A DNA stretch of 64,000 bases from Siphonodentalium dalli (taxonomy: Eukaryota > Mollusca > Scaphopoda > Gadilida > Siphonodentaliidae), in the NCBI GenBank assembly GCA_032622095.1, contig CP136064.1, forward strand, positions 216,704,205 to 216,768,204. Reading direction: 5' to 3'. The first letter of the stretch is position 1. Each line of letters opens with the position of its first letter. Shown here in pieces: positions 12,001-27,000 of this stretch. The notes below the pieces were generated by a model. The model searched no databases and had not been told where the DNA came from. It saw only the letters and a list, made by a program, of their open reading frames with translations. A program made the position numbers and the translations under genes.

Positions 12001-15000
12001 AATCGGACTTGGCACTGAAAGGGTTAAGGAACAGGTATTTAACTAAGAAATATATTACCTGTGTTATTGTTTCATTGTTAACGCTCCACGTCAGAATATC
12101 AAAATGTTCCCCGAGTTTGAACTGGTTGAATATGATCTCTACGTGCCTAGCTAGAGTAGATTTCATGGCATTATCTAGCCCAAACTATGTATCACATTCT
12201 GCTATAATACTGAATTTTGTACCATTACTGTCCTTGCTAGCAGACTGATTAATTAAATTTATAGCAGTGTTGCTAATAATAGATGACATTAGATGCTGAT
12301 TGTTGTGTTGCATGCAGATAATAATAGATGCCATTTATTTAGATGCTGATTGTTGTGTTGCATGCAGATAATAATAGATGCCATTTATTTAGATGCTAAA
12401 TAAAGTGTTACATCAGAAAATAATAGATGCCATTTATTTAGATGCTGATTATAGTGTTGCATGCAGATAATAATAGATGCCATTTATTTAGATGCTGATT
12501 GTAGTGTTGCATGCAGATAATAATAGATGCCATTTATTTAGATGCTGATTATAGTGTTGCATGCAGATAATAATAGATGCCATTTATTTAGGTGCTGATT
12601 ATAGTGTTGCATGCAGATAATAATAGATGCAATTTATTTAGATGCTAAATAAAGTGTTACATCAGAAAATAATAGATGCCAATAAAGGTACTCAATCCGA
12701 TTTGATGGTCCCCATATCATCAGATTCCAACAACATAAAAATTTGTTGAAATGCCACTTCAGTTATCTGAATTGTTAATTGCCCAAAAATAATGCTGACC
12801 ACAGTCAACTATAGTATAAAAGTGCCCAAAACCTGTTATTTATCAACATTTTTATTAAACAAAATTTGGCCCGATTGCCAAATATCTATTACCCAAAGCC
12901 ACTTGATTTTAGAGTTATCCATCTTCAACCGCAATTTGGTCTGAGACCGTCTTCTCATCAACTTTTTTCCAGGCCTTCACACCCGAAGCCAAAGAAATAG
13001 TAACTTGGAAGCGTTAATTTGGATTATGCATCTTTAAATGCCAATTGTAGTGTTGCATGCAGATAATAATAAATGCCATTAAATGACAACTGCAGCATTG
13101 CATATAGATAATAGTTGCCAATTGTAGTGTTGCACGTAGATCATAGATGCCATTAGATGCCGATTGTATACATGAGTATAAATAATAATGGCATTAGGTG
13201 CTGACTGTAGCATTGCATATAGATAATAATGGCATTAGATGCTGATTGTAGCATTGCATATAGATAATAATGGCATTAGGTGCTGACTGTAGCATTACAT
13301 ATAAATAATAATGGCATTAGGTGCTGACTGTAGCATTGCATGTAGATAATAATGGCATTAGATGCTGATTGTAGCATTGCATATATATAATAATGGCATT
13401 AGATGCTGATTGTAGCATTGCATATAGATAATAATGGCATTAGGTGCTGACTGTAGCATTGCATATAAATAATAATGGCATTAGGTGCTGACTGTAGCAT
13501 TGCATGTAGATAATAATGGCATTAGATGCTGATTGTAGCATTGCATATAAATAATAATGGCATTAGATGCTGATTGTAGCATTGCATATAAATAATAATG
13601 GCATTAGGTGTTGACTGTAGCATTGCATGTAGATAATAATGGCATTAGGTGCTGACTGTTGCATTGCATGTAGATAATAATGGCATTAGGTGCTGACTGT
13701 AGCATTGCATATAGATAATAATGGCATTATATGCTGATTGTAGCATTGCATGTAGATAATAATGGCATTAGATGCTGATTGTAGCATTGCATATAAATAA
13801 TAATGGCATTAGGTGCTGACTGTAGCATTGCATGTAAATAATAATGGCATTAGCTGCTGACTGTAGCATTGCATATAAATAATAATGGCATTAGGTGCTG
13901 ACTGTAGCATTGCATGTAGATAATAATGGCATTAGGTGCCGATTGTATAGTTCCATATAGATAATAATGACAATAGATACTGATTGTATAGTTGCATATA
14001 GATAATAATGGCATTAGATGCTGACTGTAGCATTGCATGTAGAGGAATTTCAATTGAACTCACTTTTTTATTTGTTTTTGTTGTTTTTCAAGCTCTCCAA
14101 AAAGATCCTTCACTCGATTTGATAAACTCTCCATCTCTGTAATGGACGAAATTTCACAAAAATTTCACAAAATTATAGTTAGTGTTCAGAAGTCTCGGAT
14201 TCTATATTTGCGAATGTCTTTCTGTGTTCTATAGAAATTAATGGGAGGTCATCTAGATGGCTCCAATGGGGTCTAACAGGGCTAACTGTTTACGAGGAAA
14301 ATAATGGTGCAGGTTAAAAAGTGAAGCTGTTGTTGTTAGGGACAGAAAAAAGGGGGAGGGGCAACAAAATCAATGACATTTTTTAAAGCAGATTTCCACC
14401 AAACTTATACCTAGTCATATACATGATATGAGGAGTCTAATGGTGTGGTTTAAAGATGTCAATAGTGACACTGCTTAAGTCAGAGATGGTTAACAGAATG
14501 TTAGTTTGCAAGAACTAGCCTAATTAATACACGTGTTGATATGCAGGTCATTCACTCAAGCAGTGAGCAATCAACTTTAAATAGGACACAGTGTTAGAGA
14601 TAGCTGGTCAGCCGGGAATTTGGCTATGACGTATGATCTAAACACTCATCTCAGCCAAAAGCTTATTAGTTCTTGCAAAATGGATGCTTACAAATTTCCA
14701 GCAGAAACTAGCATTCTGTTAACCCTTCTATGACTGGAGCTTCCTGAAAGTTTGTGAAAACCCTGTGCCAATGCATTCTCTTATATATGGAAGTATCCCA
14801 TAGGGAGCCTCACATGTATAATAAAATAACAATATTTACCTTGAACTTGTAAGCCAGTGCATTCTCTTGTATATGTCAGGCTCCCTATGGGAGAATCGTA
14901 TATATAAGAGAATGCACTAGCACAGGATCATTAAAGCTGCACCTGTGCAGCGCCCGTCACGAAAGGGTTAACAAACTTGAAGCAGTATTGCTCTCTATTA

Positions 15001-18000
15001 AATACTCATTTGAGCCTTGCACTAGTTCAGATCATCTACTTTTTATGGCAGTTAATAATTTCCAATCATTTTTTATACTTGTTGAAAACGCTGTTCCCAA
15101 AATTTCCCTTCTAAAAAAAATATGATTAACGACAGCTTTTTTACATTTTTATTGTTATATAATATGCTTGATGTGGTCTTCAGATAGCATCGATTCATTC
15201 AGGTGGTGTACTACCTTAACAACTAAGTAGTTTTCTGTGTATGTCCATCTAAACTTTGCACCTCCTGACATAGTTCAGGCATGGAAATCCCTTAACCCTT
15301 TCAGTGCCAAGTCAGATTTTTGTATCAACCCATATTTCCTTGAACATTTTTCAAATTTATTGATTATAATAATGTGATACATTGATGGAAAGAGCTCTAA
15401 GAGCTCTTTCCATCAATGTACAGTAATGCTCTAAATAATCGACACCTTAACGACAGGAGAATTATGGGTAACTTTTCAGGATTTAGTCGGAACTATGGCT
15501 TGTTGCCATTCATCGGAAAGCTCTAAATGAGAGCTTTCCGATGAATGGCAACAAGCCATATTTCCGACTAAATCCTGAAAAGTTACCCATAATTCTCCTG
15601 TCGTTAAGGAGTCGATTATTTAGAGCATTACTGTATCACATTATTATAATCAATAAATTTGAAAAATGATCAAGGAAATATGGGTTGATACAAAAATATG
15701 ACTTGGCACTGAAAGGGTTAAGGAGATTGTGGCATTCTAATTTCACAACTTCGAAAAATGGTAACAAAACTAAGTCACTTGAACACTTATATCTTCTCAA
15801 CTGTCATATTTATAAGGGGATGTAATCATGGTATTCAAAGTTACCTAGCAAAACTGATACATAGCTATTTATCTTTCTTGTTGAGTTATTTATGTAGGTG
15901 AAGAAAGCGGCGAGTACTCACTTCGATGTGAGATGTCTTGCTGTCATATTCGTGCAATTTATGACGTAAATTCCCGGTCCTGAGTGACATTGGGGATGGA
16001 GAGAGCTAGGGACACCAGAAATGATAAAACCGTGTTGGTTACGAAATTTTCTTTGAAATCATATTAGGCATTTACATGATATGAAGAATCTACTGGTGTG
16101 GTTTGAAGATGCCAAAGAGTTAGGGCAGGGTCGCACCACAAAATTGATAAAAACAAAATTACCAATACAAGTTTAACCATATAAAATGTTTGGTTATGTT
16201 TGAAAGGCAAACTGTGTAAATTTAGTGAATCAGCACAACTTGATCAATGAGCACCAGGCATTACCCAATCTGGAAGAATGTGATATAATGTCTTTAACTT
16301 GGGCAATGCCTGGTCACCCTGCTAGTACATATATATGCTCAAAACAATAGATACTGGATTGGTGACATGTGGTCCTTTCAACTGAATATTACATATATTC
16401 ATAACTTTGATAACTTCTGTTCTCAGAAAGACTGCTTTGAATTATTTGTATACAAGTCATGAGTGGGAGTGGCTGATTGCAAAAAATAAAAAAAACCAGA
16501 ACCTGCTTTGGTATTACAAAATAATAAAAAAACGGCTTAACCCTTTACCCAACAGAAGGGCCCTGTGCCAATGCATTCTCTTATATATGCGAGTCGACCA
16601 TAGGTCGCCTCGCATATATAAGAGAATGCATTGGCTTAACACATTAAAAATTATAAAATTGTTAAAGAATGTAAGAAAAAATGGTAAAAAGTGCTAAAAA
16701 AAATTTTTTTTTAGGCCAATGCATTCTCTTATATATGCGAGGCGACCTATGGTCGACTCGCATATATAAGAGAATGCATTGGCACAGGGCATAACTGTAA
16801 CCATCACAATGTGGTCAATGAGCCGGTTCCAATGATATCCATATTTGTATGGTTTTATTGAGACAGACCCAAGATAATTTAGGCTGTTGCAGCTTTATTT
16901 GGCTGTTTTTGGCCAGTTTGTTGGGTAAAGGGTTAAGGGAATGTCTCTTAGATATCCGCAGGTATAATATGCGAGTTTTATACATCTTGCCATTAATTTA
17001 CAGACCATCGACATTCTCCCCACGGACACGTTGTAGAAGTCCGACAATCTCGCCAGCTGCATGTTTCCATGGAGCTTCACTCGCTTCTTCTTTAGCCTTT
17101 TCGGGTGTTTTTCCTTGTGCTTAAATGGAAATAACATTAATTATGTTAATAACTAATTTAAATACCATTTGTGATTAGTTCTACATGGTATTTAAAGGTA
17201 CTCAATCCGATCAGAGGGTCCTATATTACTATTTCTTTGGGGGTAAAAAATAATTGATTCGAGTCGAGGAACCTACCAATCAACGCTCAGGGTGATCAGA
17301 TATCGATATTTGAAGCTTCTTTATTTCTATTCTTTCAGTCCCAGAACACAGTCAAAATTGCATTATTATTACCACTTGATTTTAGAGTTATCCATCCTTG
17401 TCTGTTTGAATAGTGTTTTGGTGTACACATCTCGAGCAGATTACGAAGTTAAGGGCAATTATTAGTACTCATCTCGAGAAAATAACAAATTTCAAAAATC
17501 AATATCTAAGGCTAAAAAAAAAAAAGGTAGAGGGAACTGTTATGCATATAAACACATTTAGTCTTATATAAAAATGACATTGTACTACCAGTGTATGACT
17601 GGGATTAGCTAACAATATATAATGCCCCTGACATTAACTCTGTTATTGTTGTCTAAAAACTGATACCTCCCCATTCTAATATGTGATCCTGAATTTAGTC
17701 CTGTGCCTTTCAACCTTTCAATTGTATAAAGTTACAATTAGTGTAAGTTATTCACAATGACTAATTGTAAGAAGAGCATGAGGATCAGCTAATTATTTCC
17801 TTAATTGTAGTCATCTACTTCATGTTGTAAGCCTGCAAGTCACTTTTTAACACATTACATGTTAGAGCTCAATGCACACTAATATTCAACACATATCTGC
17901 TATGGACATGTTGATAAAATATTTTTTTTTTTAAATTTCAATGTTTTTTTTTCGTAAGTTTTTTTGTCATAACATCAGGCATTGCAATAAAAAGGCCTAA

Positions 18001-21000
18001 TGCGGCCCTTTTTAGTCAATGCGGCGGGCCTGAGAACCAAAACTTTTTTTTTTTGCCTAATATCTCTGAGCTTTGTTTGATGGGTTCCTCGACTCGAATA
18101 AAATATTTTTTACCCCCAAAGCCAAAGAAATAGTAATATTGATCGGATTGTTGTGATTGGAATCTGTTGAGATGGGGACCCTCTGATCAGATTGAGTACC
18201 TTTAATCTGCCACCATTTTCTGTACACCATTATTACCTCAGAGTTACAGTAGAACATGTTGACACCTTTACATTTACTCTCCTTCTAAGGAGAAAGAAAT
18301 ACATATAATAATTTATTATGTCAGCTCTTGCAATTAGCCAATCAGCGTTGATATATACTGACGGTATATGAACCCATATTAGGTCGGTGACCTAATATGA
18401 AATCAATATTAGGTGCTTATCCGCCATCTTGTTTTTTCAGAAACTCAGTCGCCTCGGGAATATTTTTGGTGTATTTTGGAGCCAAGAAAGGGGATATCTG
18501 TCAGAAATCATTTTATGTGAATTTAATGACATAGTGCATGCCATGTACCAAAACCTGCATGCAATATATTTGAGGAATTCTAAAGACTCATAAATTAACT
18601 ATCAAACTCAACAAGTTGTCCTACTTCTGGTAATTAGCCATTGAATGCGTTGACGTTCAACGCCCATGACGCGTCACTGTGACGTTACATAAGTTAATTG
18701 CCATAGACGACACAGTTATCTCACCAAATTAATTAAATTACAGCGACGATTGATTAAAGGTATATGCTGGATTTTGTCCACTGACATAATAAATAAGTTA
18801 CGGGACACTTAGTGGTCGGATATGGTGTCATATGAGGCTTAGCGAGATCAATATTAGGCTCGGCCTAGCCTAATATTGATCTCACTTCGCCTCATATGAC
18901 ACGATATCCGACTACTAAGCGTCCCGTAACTTATAATATTATGCTGCTAAAATTTTGCAGACACATGTTACGAGGAAAATAGAGAGCATGCTATCTGCTT
19001 TGAAATTACAAAACATTGGTATTGGAAAAGGAGTGTGTAAAAAAGTGTCATATCCATATCATAAAACATATAGCATAGTGAATAATCTGTGAGGTCGGCT
19101 TTATTATCCTCTGCACAAGTTGAACTGGGGGATATAGAAATGGGTTCCACCCATACATAAAGTAGAGTTATAGCCCTTAGAGTGAAAAGTGCATCTGTGC
19201 TAACTTTGCATCTCTGTATCTCAGTCATCATGATTAAGTTATCTTTAGTATACTCATGAGGCAGCATAGAGGGTACAATATCGCCTTCCAATGGTTTTGT
19301 CTATTCATTTATCCTGAAGTTATGACCTTAGATTGAAATATTAATTCAACTCAACGAAAATTCACCTTTGTGGGGGATACACGGTGTGCTGAACTTTTTA
19401 TGTTGATATAAATCAAAGAAATACACACCTTCTTTTATAGTTTTTATGTTGTTTACAGCACTTTTCTCTAATTTGTTTTTCTCCCTGAAAATTAAATTAA
19501 TAAAGACCTCATAAATAATCATAGAAATGCTCAGATCTCCACTGTAGTTTCGTCATAATTGATTACATTCTACCATACATTATAGAGTAATCCCTCCATA
19601 ATGAGATTAATTTTGTCCAATTTTGGTAATAGACTGCGAATAGACTGTCATTTTTAAAACAGTGTATGTCTTCCCTGAACTTTCAGTATAGATTCAATGT
19701 TATAAAATAATACTTTTTTGAGCCAGAGAGACCAGTAAATAGGAGCTTCTATTGATAGGTAATAATTTTTGTCTATGAACTGGCTATTATTAGAACACAA
19801 CACTGTTCAGGAGTGGTGCATTTCATTTTTTTCAAGTGAAAATCTATCTTTAAAACATATGAGTAACACCAGATGCTTCTCTTGTAAAAGTTCCTTCAAA
19901 ATGAGTTTCATAAAAATTGTATTCAATGTGGTTGTTGTTTTACTACTCGAAGGTCACTAGTCAACACCTTATTACCTATAGTATGAAAAAGCAATCTCCC
20001 CGGGGGAAGATGTGCAGGGGGGAGATGTCGTAGCACACCGGTATTTAAAGATGCATAATCCGAATTGACACTCACAATTTCGCAAATTACTATTTCCTTG
20101 GCTTCGGGGGTCAAAACTATATCATTTGAGTCAAGGAACCCACCCAACGGTGATCCACTACAGTTCAGAGTGATCATATATCGATTTTCGAAATCTATTA
20201 TTTTTCACCACTGATAATTTTTGGTGGCCCAGTAAAACGTCGATGAGAAGACGGTATCGCACCAAATTGCAGATGAAGATTGTTAACTCTAAAATCGTTG
20301 TGGCTTTTTTGTGTCAGATATTTGACAAACCGGCAAAATATTGATAAATAACAGGTTTTGCTGGGTTTTGGGCAATTTTATACTATAGTTGACTGGTTTA
20401 TAGCATTATTGTTGGGCAATTAATCAATTCTGATAACTGGAGCGGCATTGAAAAAAACGTTGTTGATGTTGAAATCTGATGATATGGGAACCATCTAATC
20501 AGATTGAGTACCTTTAATTAAAAAAGCCATTCAAAGAACAGGAAAAAAATAATTATGATGGACACTTGGGATGATCAAATTTGAACACATAGAATGCATA
20601 TCTGTTGATCATACTCACTCTTGAAGATATTTGACATTGCGACCTTTGGCTTTATCATCAGTAATCTGTACCTGTATTCTCTTGATTTTTTCAAACAAGG
20701 CTTGAGTATCAGCGTAGCTCTCTCTGCAATGTCAAACCATAGATAGGGGAGACTCGTACAAAGCAGATCACAAATATTGCCAAAGGAATTTCTACGCAGA
20801 ATGTTTTTCGGGTAGATGGGTAATTGGGTATTTGATCATTATATGTGCACTGTATATGTACAAACACCCAAGAATTAAAAAATTTATCAAATCGTAAAAT
20901 GGTCAATGAAAATGTTCTATGGTATCAAACTTGAGTATACCTGTTTTCAGTGGAAATGTATAAGAATTAACCTCAATTAAGATTATGTTTATCTTACACT

Positions 21001-24000
21001 ACTGGTAGATTCCAAATCATTTGCTAGTATTGAAATAATAAAGGTGATCCAGTTGACCGGGTGATCCACTTTGCCCGGGTCTCTCCTAAGTGCAGTGTCC
21101 ACTTGATAATCAAGGTCAAACATGTGGCTTTTATATTATTGCCTTCTGCTACTGTCTGCTACACATAAAATTTCTTACAGTTATATTTTAACAATTATTG
21201 ATGACTTGACATTTCAAGACATTATACATTATGCAAATAATATAGTCTCTATCGGACAAACCTGATTTCATCCTCTTTATCTTTGTCAAGCAGTGTGTCT
21301 TTGATGTCATCCTTAAAATGTAAATAAAATCAATATATATACATGTATGTTATATACAGTAGTGCCCTAAATAATCGACTCCTTAACCGCAGCATAATTA
21401 TGGGTAATTTTTCAGTATTTAGTCGGAAATATGGCTTGTTGCCATTCATCGGAAAGCTCTCACTAATAAGATAACCAGATTTCCATTATTTGACTGGCTT
21501 CTGAGTACGAAGCCAGAATGCAATAATAGAATGATTGTCAATGAGATATTTTTGTACAGTTTTCAGGCAAAATGTATCAATTTAATGTTATATATTATAT
21601 GCATAAATAGTCCCATATACTAATTAAAGGTACTCAATCCGATTAAGCACCCCTAAATTACTATTTCTTTGGCTTCGGGGGTAATAAATATTTGATTCGA
21701 GTCGAGGAACCCACACATCAAAGCTCAGAGTGATCAGATATCAATTTTTGAAGTTCGTTAATTTCTCAAGATTTGGGCCAGTAATTTAGTCTGCCTCGTG
21801 GTCAAACAGACAAATTACGGGTGTAAGATGGATAACTCTAAAATCAAGTGGTTATTATTGTTAATAACTAACAACTTGATTTTAGAGGTATCCATCTTAC
21901 ACTCACAATTTGTCTGTTTGCCCACGAGGCAGACTAAATTACTGGGCAAATCTCGAGAAATTAACGAACTTCAAAAATCAATATCGGATCACTCTGAGCT
22001 TTGATGTGTGGGTTCCTCGACTCGAATCAAATATTTTTTACCCCCGAAGCCAAAGAAATAGTAATTTAGGGGTGCTTATTCGGATTGAGTACCTTTATCT
22101 TTATTGTAAAGTCAGTGTGCAGTTAATATATATTTTTTTATTTCCAACTGCTTCCCATCCCCCACTTCAAATCGAGTTGGAAGTTTTCAATTGGTACCTC
22201 ATGCTTTTCAACTGTTAAGAGTTTCCTACCTCACACCCCACTATGGCTGGATAATTTCCAAATGAGAGCATGTCAATCCATAAGTTTGACTAAGAAAATT
22301 ATCTTTAAAAAAAAACAGATTAATTATTTAAAGGCCCACTTAATTTTCGGATTACGTTATACACAACATATCCATATTATATACCATTTGGAAGAGGAAC
22401 AAAAAAATATATTTATCACATAATTTGGCCATAAAAGCAGTTTCATAATTATCGGTAATAGACACGTTTAATATCAGCGCGTGCGATGACGTCACGGCGT
22501 TCTTCAAATAACTTGCGATCGCTGTAGTTTATGATTGTTGTTTTCGATGAATATTTCGCGTTGCTTCGGGTTTATTTGATCATGTGATAAAAGGTATCTC
22601 ACACTCGTCCTATTTTATACGTAATTTATCAACCTCGTCCTCTAAATTCTATTTGAGCCTCGGTAAACCTCGGCTCAAATCGAATTTAGTGAACTCGGTT
22701 GATAAATTCCGTATAAAATAGAAACTCATGTGAGATCCGATATATATCCAACCAGAATGCAGAACAGCTGTGGCCTTGGAGTGTCCACCAAGTGATAGAG
22801 GTTCTCAGATTCATTCCAAGACTCCCCCCTTGTTAACCCATAATGTATCAGAATTGAAACTAAGAGATAGAGTTATTCCCCTTCCATTGAGAATAATAGA
22901 CTTTATAGTACAGTCTTGATCAAAATTAATCACAGAACACACCTCAGAACCTCGACAAAAACAATGTTCCCAGTTTATTCGACCGGATCAGTTGATAATA
23001 CAATGATTTGGAGCTTCCTCTTTCAAATGGTATATAATATGGCTGGAAAATAAAACTATGAGCACAATTTTAATACATTTTGGTGGGAAATTTCAACACA
23101 TTTTTGCTGTGAAATTTCAACCTTGTTTTGTCTGAAGAGTGAAGGCATGGAACGGGATAATTTGACCAACTGGTCGCCGCCACTTCGGCGCAGCATTTGG
23201 GCGGACTATATTTGTTTGTGTGCGTGTCCTATATACCTTCCGCGCAGACAAATTAATGTCTGTACATATTAAATAGAAACTTCTGCACAGAAAACCAAGA
23301 TTTTCATTGTTTTCACTCACACAGAGCTCTGAAAAAGCAAGCAAGGATAGTTCTTTTCTCAACCTGTATTGGCGCGAACTTCGACCAATGAGAAATCGCC
23401 AAGGGACATAATCTCGCGCCACTTTTGCAGCTACACCGGATCGTTTCATGCAGGCATTCAATGTCACATTGTTCGTAAAATACTATCTTGATAAAGGCGA
23501 AATTAAATAGTTTTGTCGATATATTTGATACAAACTTATGTTTATTCTTAGGAAATCGTTCGAATATGGTAACTTTGTATAACTTCTGTTATTTTATAGG
23601 TTATGCTAAATTGAATGCCTTCAAAATTCGCGCCAAGTTGTCACAAGGGAAGTTATACTATTCGTACTTTCAAATGACGTACTCATGTATTAAACAGTGT
23701 GAAATGTTACATAACTTGTAATGCATATGGTTTTGTACAATTACCTGATATTTCGCCTACCCAAAGCTATATAATATGTATTTATTTTGGTTTAATAGAG
23801 GTATTTTGCAGGTTATCTCTATGATCAACTATGACAAGTTTCTTGTTCTATTATGCCCTAGTTTCAATAACTGTCTGTGTACTTACAAGATCAGTATGGT
23901 CTGTTAGGAACCACTACAATTAGAAAAAAAGTGTGAGTAAATCAGCTAACTAAATTGTCATGAAATAAACACAACATAAATTCACCTTTAATTTAACGCG

Positions 24001-27000
24001 CCTTATATATACCGTACCTACAGTATCACGAAACTATATATATATCGTGAACTAACAAGTTCTGATGCATTATTCTTACTAGGAATGCATTTTCACTGTG
24101 AAATTGATTTTCCAGTTGGCTCTTATTGGCCAACAAATACATATATTCGGCGACAGTGTCTCATTGCTGTATCAAAATATATTCTTAAAATTCTCTGCAT
24201 TGCGTATTTCCAATTATTTTGATCGTCCAGACATTTTTTTATCTTCTCGTAATTAATATACGGTATTCCGTTGTCTGTTGTTCATATGCATGCATTAGCA
24301 CCATGTTGATTTATATATCAATCAACTAAGAGTTGTCTTGTTTCCCGTATTTCACAAGTCTATCTGCATGTGGTCGGTTAGATGCGATGAATCTATTAGT
24401 AAGACGTGTCCAACAATGACTGATGCATACACATGAGCCTTATATATCCTACATACGGGTGTGCTCTAATGATATATATCCGCCATTGTCTCATTGTACG
24501 TTATTAAAAAATATATATTACAAAAAAACGCTCTCTGTAATATATCAGACCGATGTACTAAATTTGAACTGTGTCATTGACACTTTGTCCTCTATAGAAT
24601 CACTTATATTGCCCTGTTATAATATATCCGCCATATTCCATGTGATACATTCTGTTTCGAAGAAGAAAGATGGCGATTGGATATCTACATCGGGTATACA
24701 TACGTCTGCTAAGGTATGGAGGACCTGAAATTAAAAATATATACCGATATGAACAAATAATTAACAGCAAAGGGATTGCCTTCCATGCATGCATGGACTT
24801 TCGCAATTCTTCCAACACAATTACTAGTATATTGTTCCAGAATTATATATCAGACCGATGTGCTAAATTTGACGCAGTAATGCGGATTATATAGATAAAA
24901 ATATCGAGAACGAGTATAAATATCTTAATTTTATTTTGCTTCAGACGGGAATCATATTATACGGGATTGGAGGAGAGGTCCTCACTCCTGGCCAATTTCG
25001 AAATACATCGGTTAGTTAATTATTATGTCGTCGATCGCATCACATCTGGATCGGAAACGAAAAAAATGCAATCTGCATGTTGTACGAACATGTATGGTTT
25101 TCAGCAGCGCACCCCCAGCACACCACTTATACCGCCGCCAAAGCACATTCCTTAGACCTTACCTCTTCTCGTTCTTGGTTGGAATTCTCCATCGCCGCTG
25201 ACATATCATTGTATTGGTTCATAAATGTCTTAAGCTGCGCTTTCGTCTGGAACAAAAAATACAAGAAAACCAATGTCAGCAATGGTATAACGCGGTCCAA
25301 ATCATATATTATATACCCATGATTGTAATTATAGAATATAAAATATAGTGGTTTCACGAAGGACCAACTCATAATTCCGTTAAAACATATAATCCTTCAA
25401 ATTATAACAACAACTATATATACGGCTTATCACTAGAGGGCGACAGGGGGGGGGGGCAGAATTCCGCCTGGAACAAGAAATATGATATATATAGTTATCG
25501 GCAAGTGGAAGACAGGGGGGGGGGGGAATAAAAAAAAACAGAATTCTGCATAAATTTTAGGGACGAAAGATTCCCGCCTCATTATAACAAACCTGAAAAC
25601 TACTTCCGTACAGACAGCATGAATCAATCCATTTTATGTCCTATATGGACACCCCAGTCTGAGATGCATACTAAATCGGCTACGAATTGAACAAGTGTGC
25701 ACATTTTAGGTACCAAGACCCAGTCGTGATTAAGATTAGCGATACATGCCGATTAGCAACAATGGGTTGAGGAAATACTTTGGAATAGAATCATGCAAAG
25801 ATAATATTTCCGAGCATTCGTAAAATTCCCAAATATATAATTTGCCTCGAAAATTAAGTCCACTGTGAATATATGCTCACCTCTCCGGCACCCATGGATG
25901 CGATTTTGTCGTTCACCTCATTGACCAGTTCCTGAAATAAAGTACTAACATAGATTAATTGGTTGTCGCATTTATAGTATATACATGAATAGATCACACT
26001 GGGGTCACGAATCTCTACTCTGGCTACGCATATATTGAGTATGCGGCCGAGATGATTCACCAGTTTAAAATCTGGGAACGTTTTGAAGTTCTGACGGGGA
26101 TCAACACAACATTGAACAAATAATGCAGTCAATATATTTCTCAGTCAATACCTGTTCCTGAATAATGTATTTCATAGTAGGCGAAGGTCCCAGTTAGAGA
26201 TTAGATGTTTTAGGCGACTTTTGTGAGCCAATTTCGCTATAAACATGAATTAAATGCTCACTTAATGTCCAAATCCTAGCAGCTCACAGTATGTACAACA
26301 TATTCTATATTATATACCATTTGAAAAAGAGGAAGCTCCAAAATATTGAATTATCAACACATCCGGTCGAATAAACTATGAACACGTTGTTTGTGTGGTG
26401 TTACCGACGTGGTGTTCTGAGCGATTCTCTACTTAATTTTGAGAGGAACTGTACTGCCAGCAAGTCTATTATTCTCGTTGGAAAGGGGAATAAATCTTTC
26501 TCATAGTTTATAATTTTTAATGCATTTTGGGTAAATAAAGGGGGAGTCTTGGGTGAATCTGAGAATATATGCCACTTGGTGGAAACTCCAAGGCTACGGC
26601 TGTTCTGTATCCTGGTGGAATATATTAGTTTTTGTTTTATTTCATGCCAATAACACTGACTCTGTATATAAATAAACAGGGACTTAAATAGTAAGTGTGC
26701 CTATAATTACCGGGGGACATTTACATAACTCTACGCGAAACAAAGCGATATGAACTCACACATGCATGTCGCTTAAATCACGCAATCTAGCTTGAACTGT
26801 GACATTCACCCACTGTGAAATACATCATTAATTAGGGATAAGATATTGACTAAGAAATATATTATTTGCGATTTTTCATCAATATAAAATTCCACGTAAT
26901 GCAGAACCTCAAAAAGTTCCCAGATTTTGTAATGGTGCATGGAATACGATCTACACGGGCGTAGACAGAGTATAAGAGTTTCGTGGCATTGTCTAATTCA

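Noticed and set aside
9720-14040. CRISPR-like regular repeats
   Set aside because: Units are contiguous tandem repeats without unique spacers, in a eukaryotic intron.
14380-16125. Similar 50-bp pieces (ATGATATGAxGAxTCTAxTGGTGTGGTTT) at about 14420 and 16078
   Set aside because: Probably another dispersed repeat, but too short and ragged to define.
23117-23467. 116-codon minus-strand frame with GC-rich codons
   Set aside because: No domain recognised and no link to the exon chain; it lies directly beside an inverted-repeat element. Left unannotated for lack of support.
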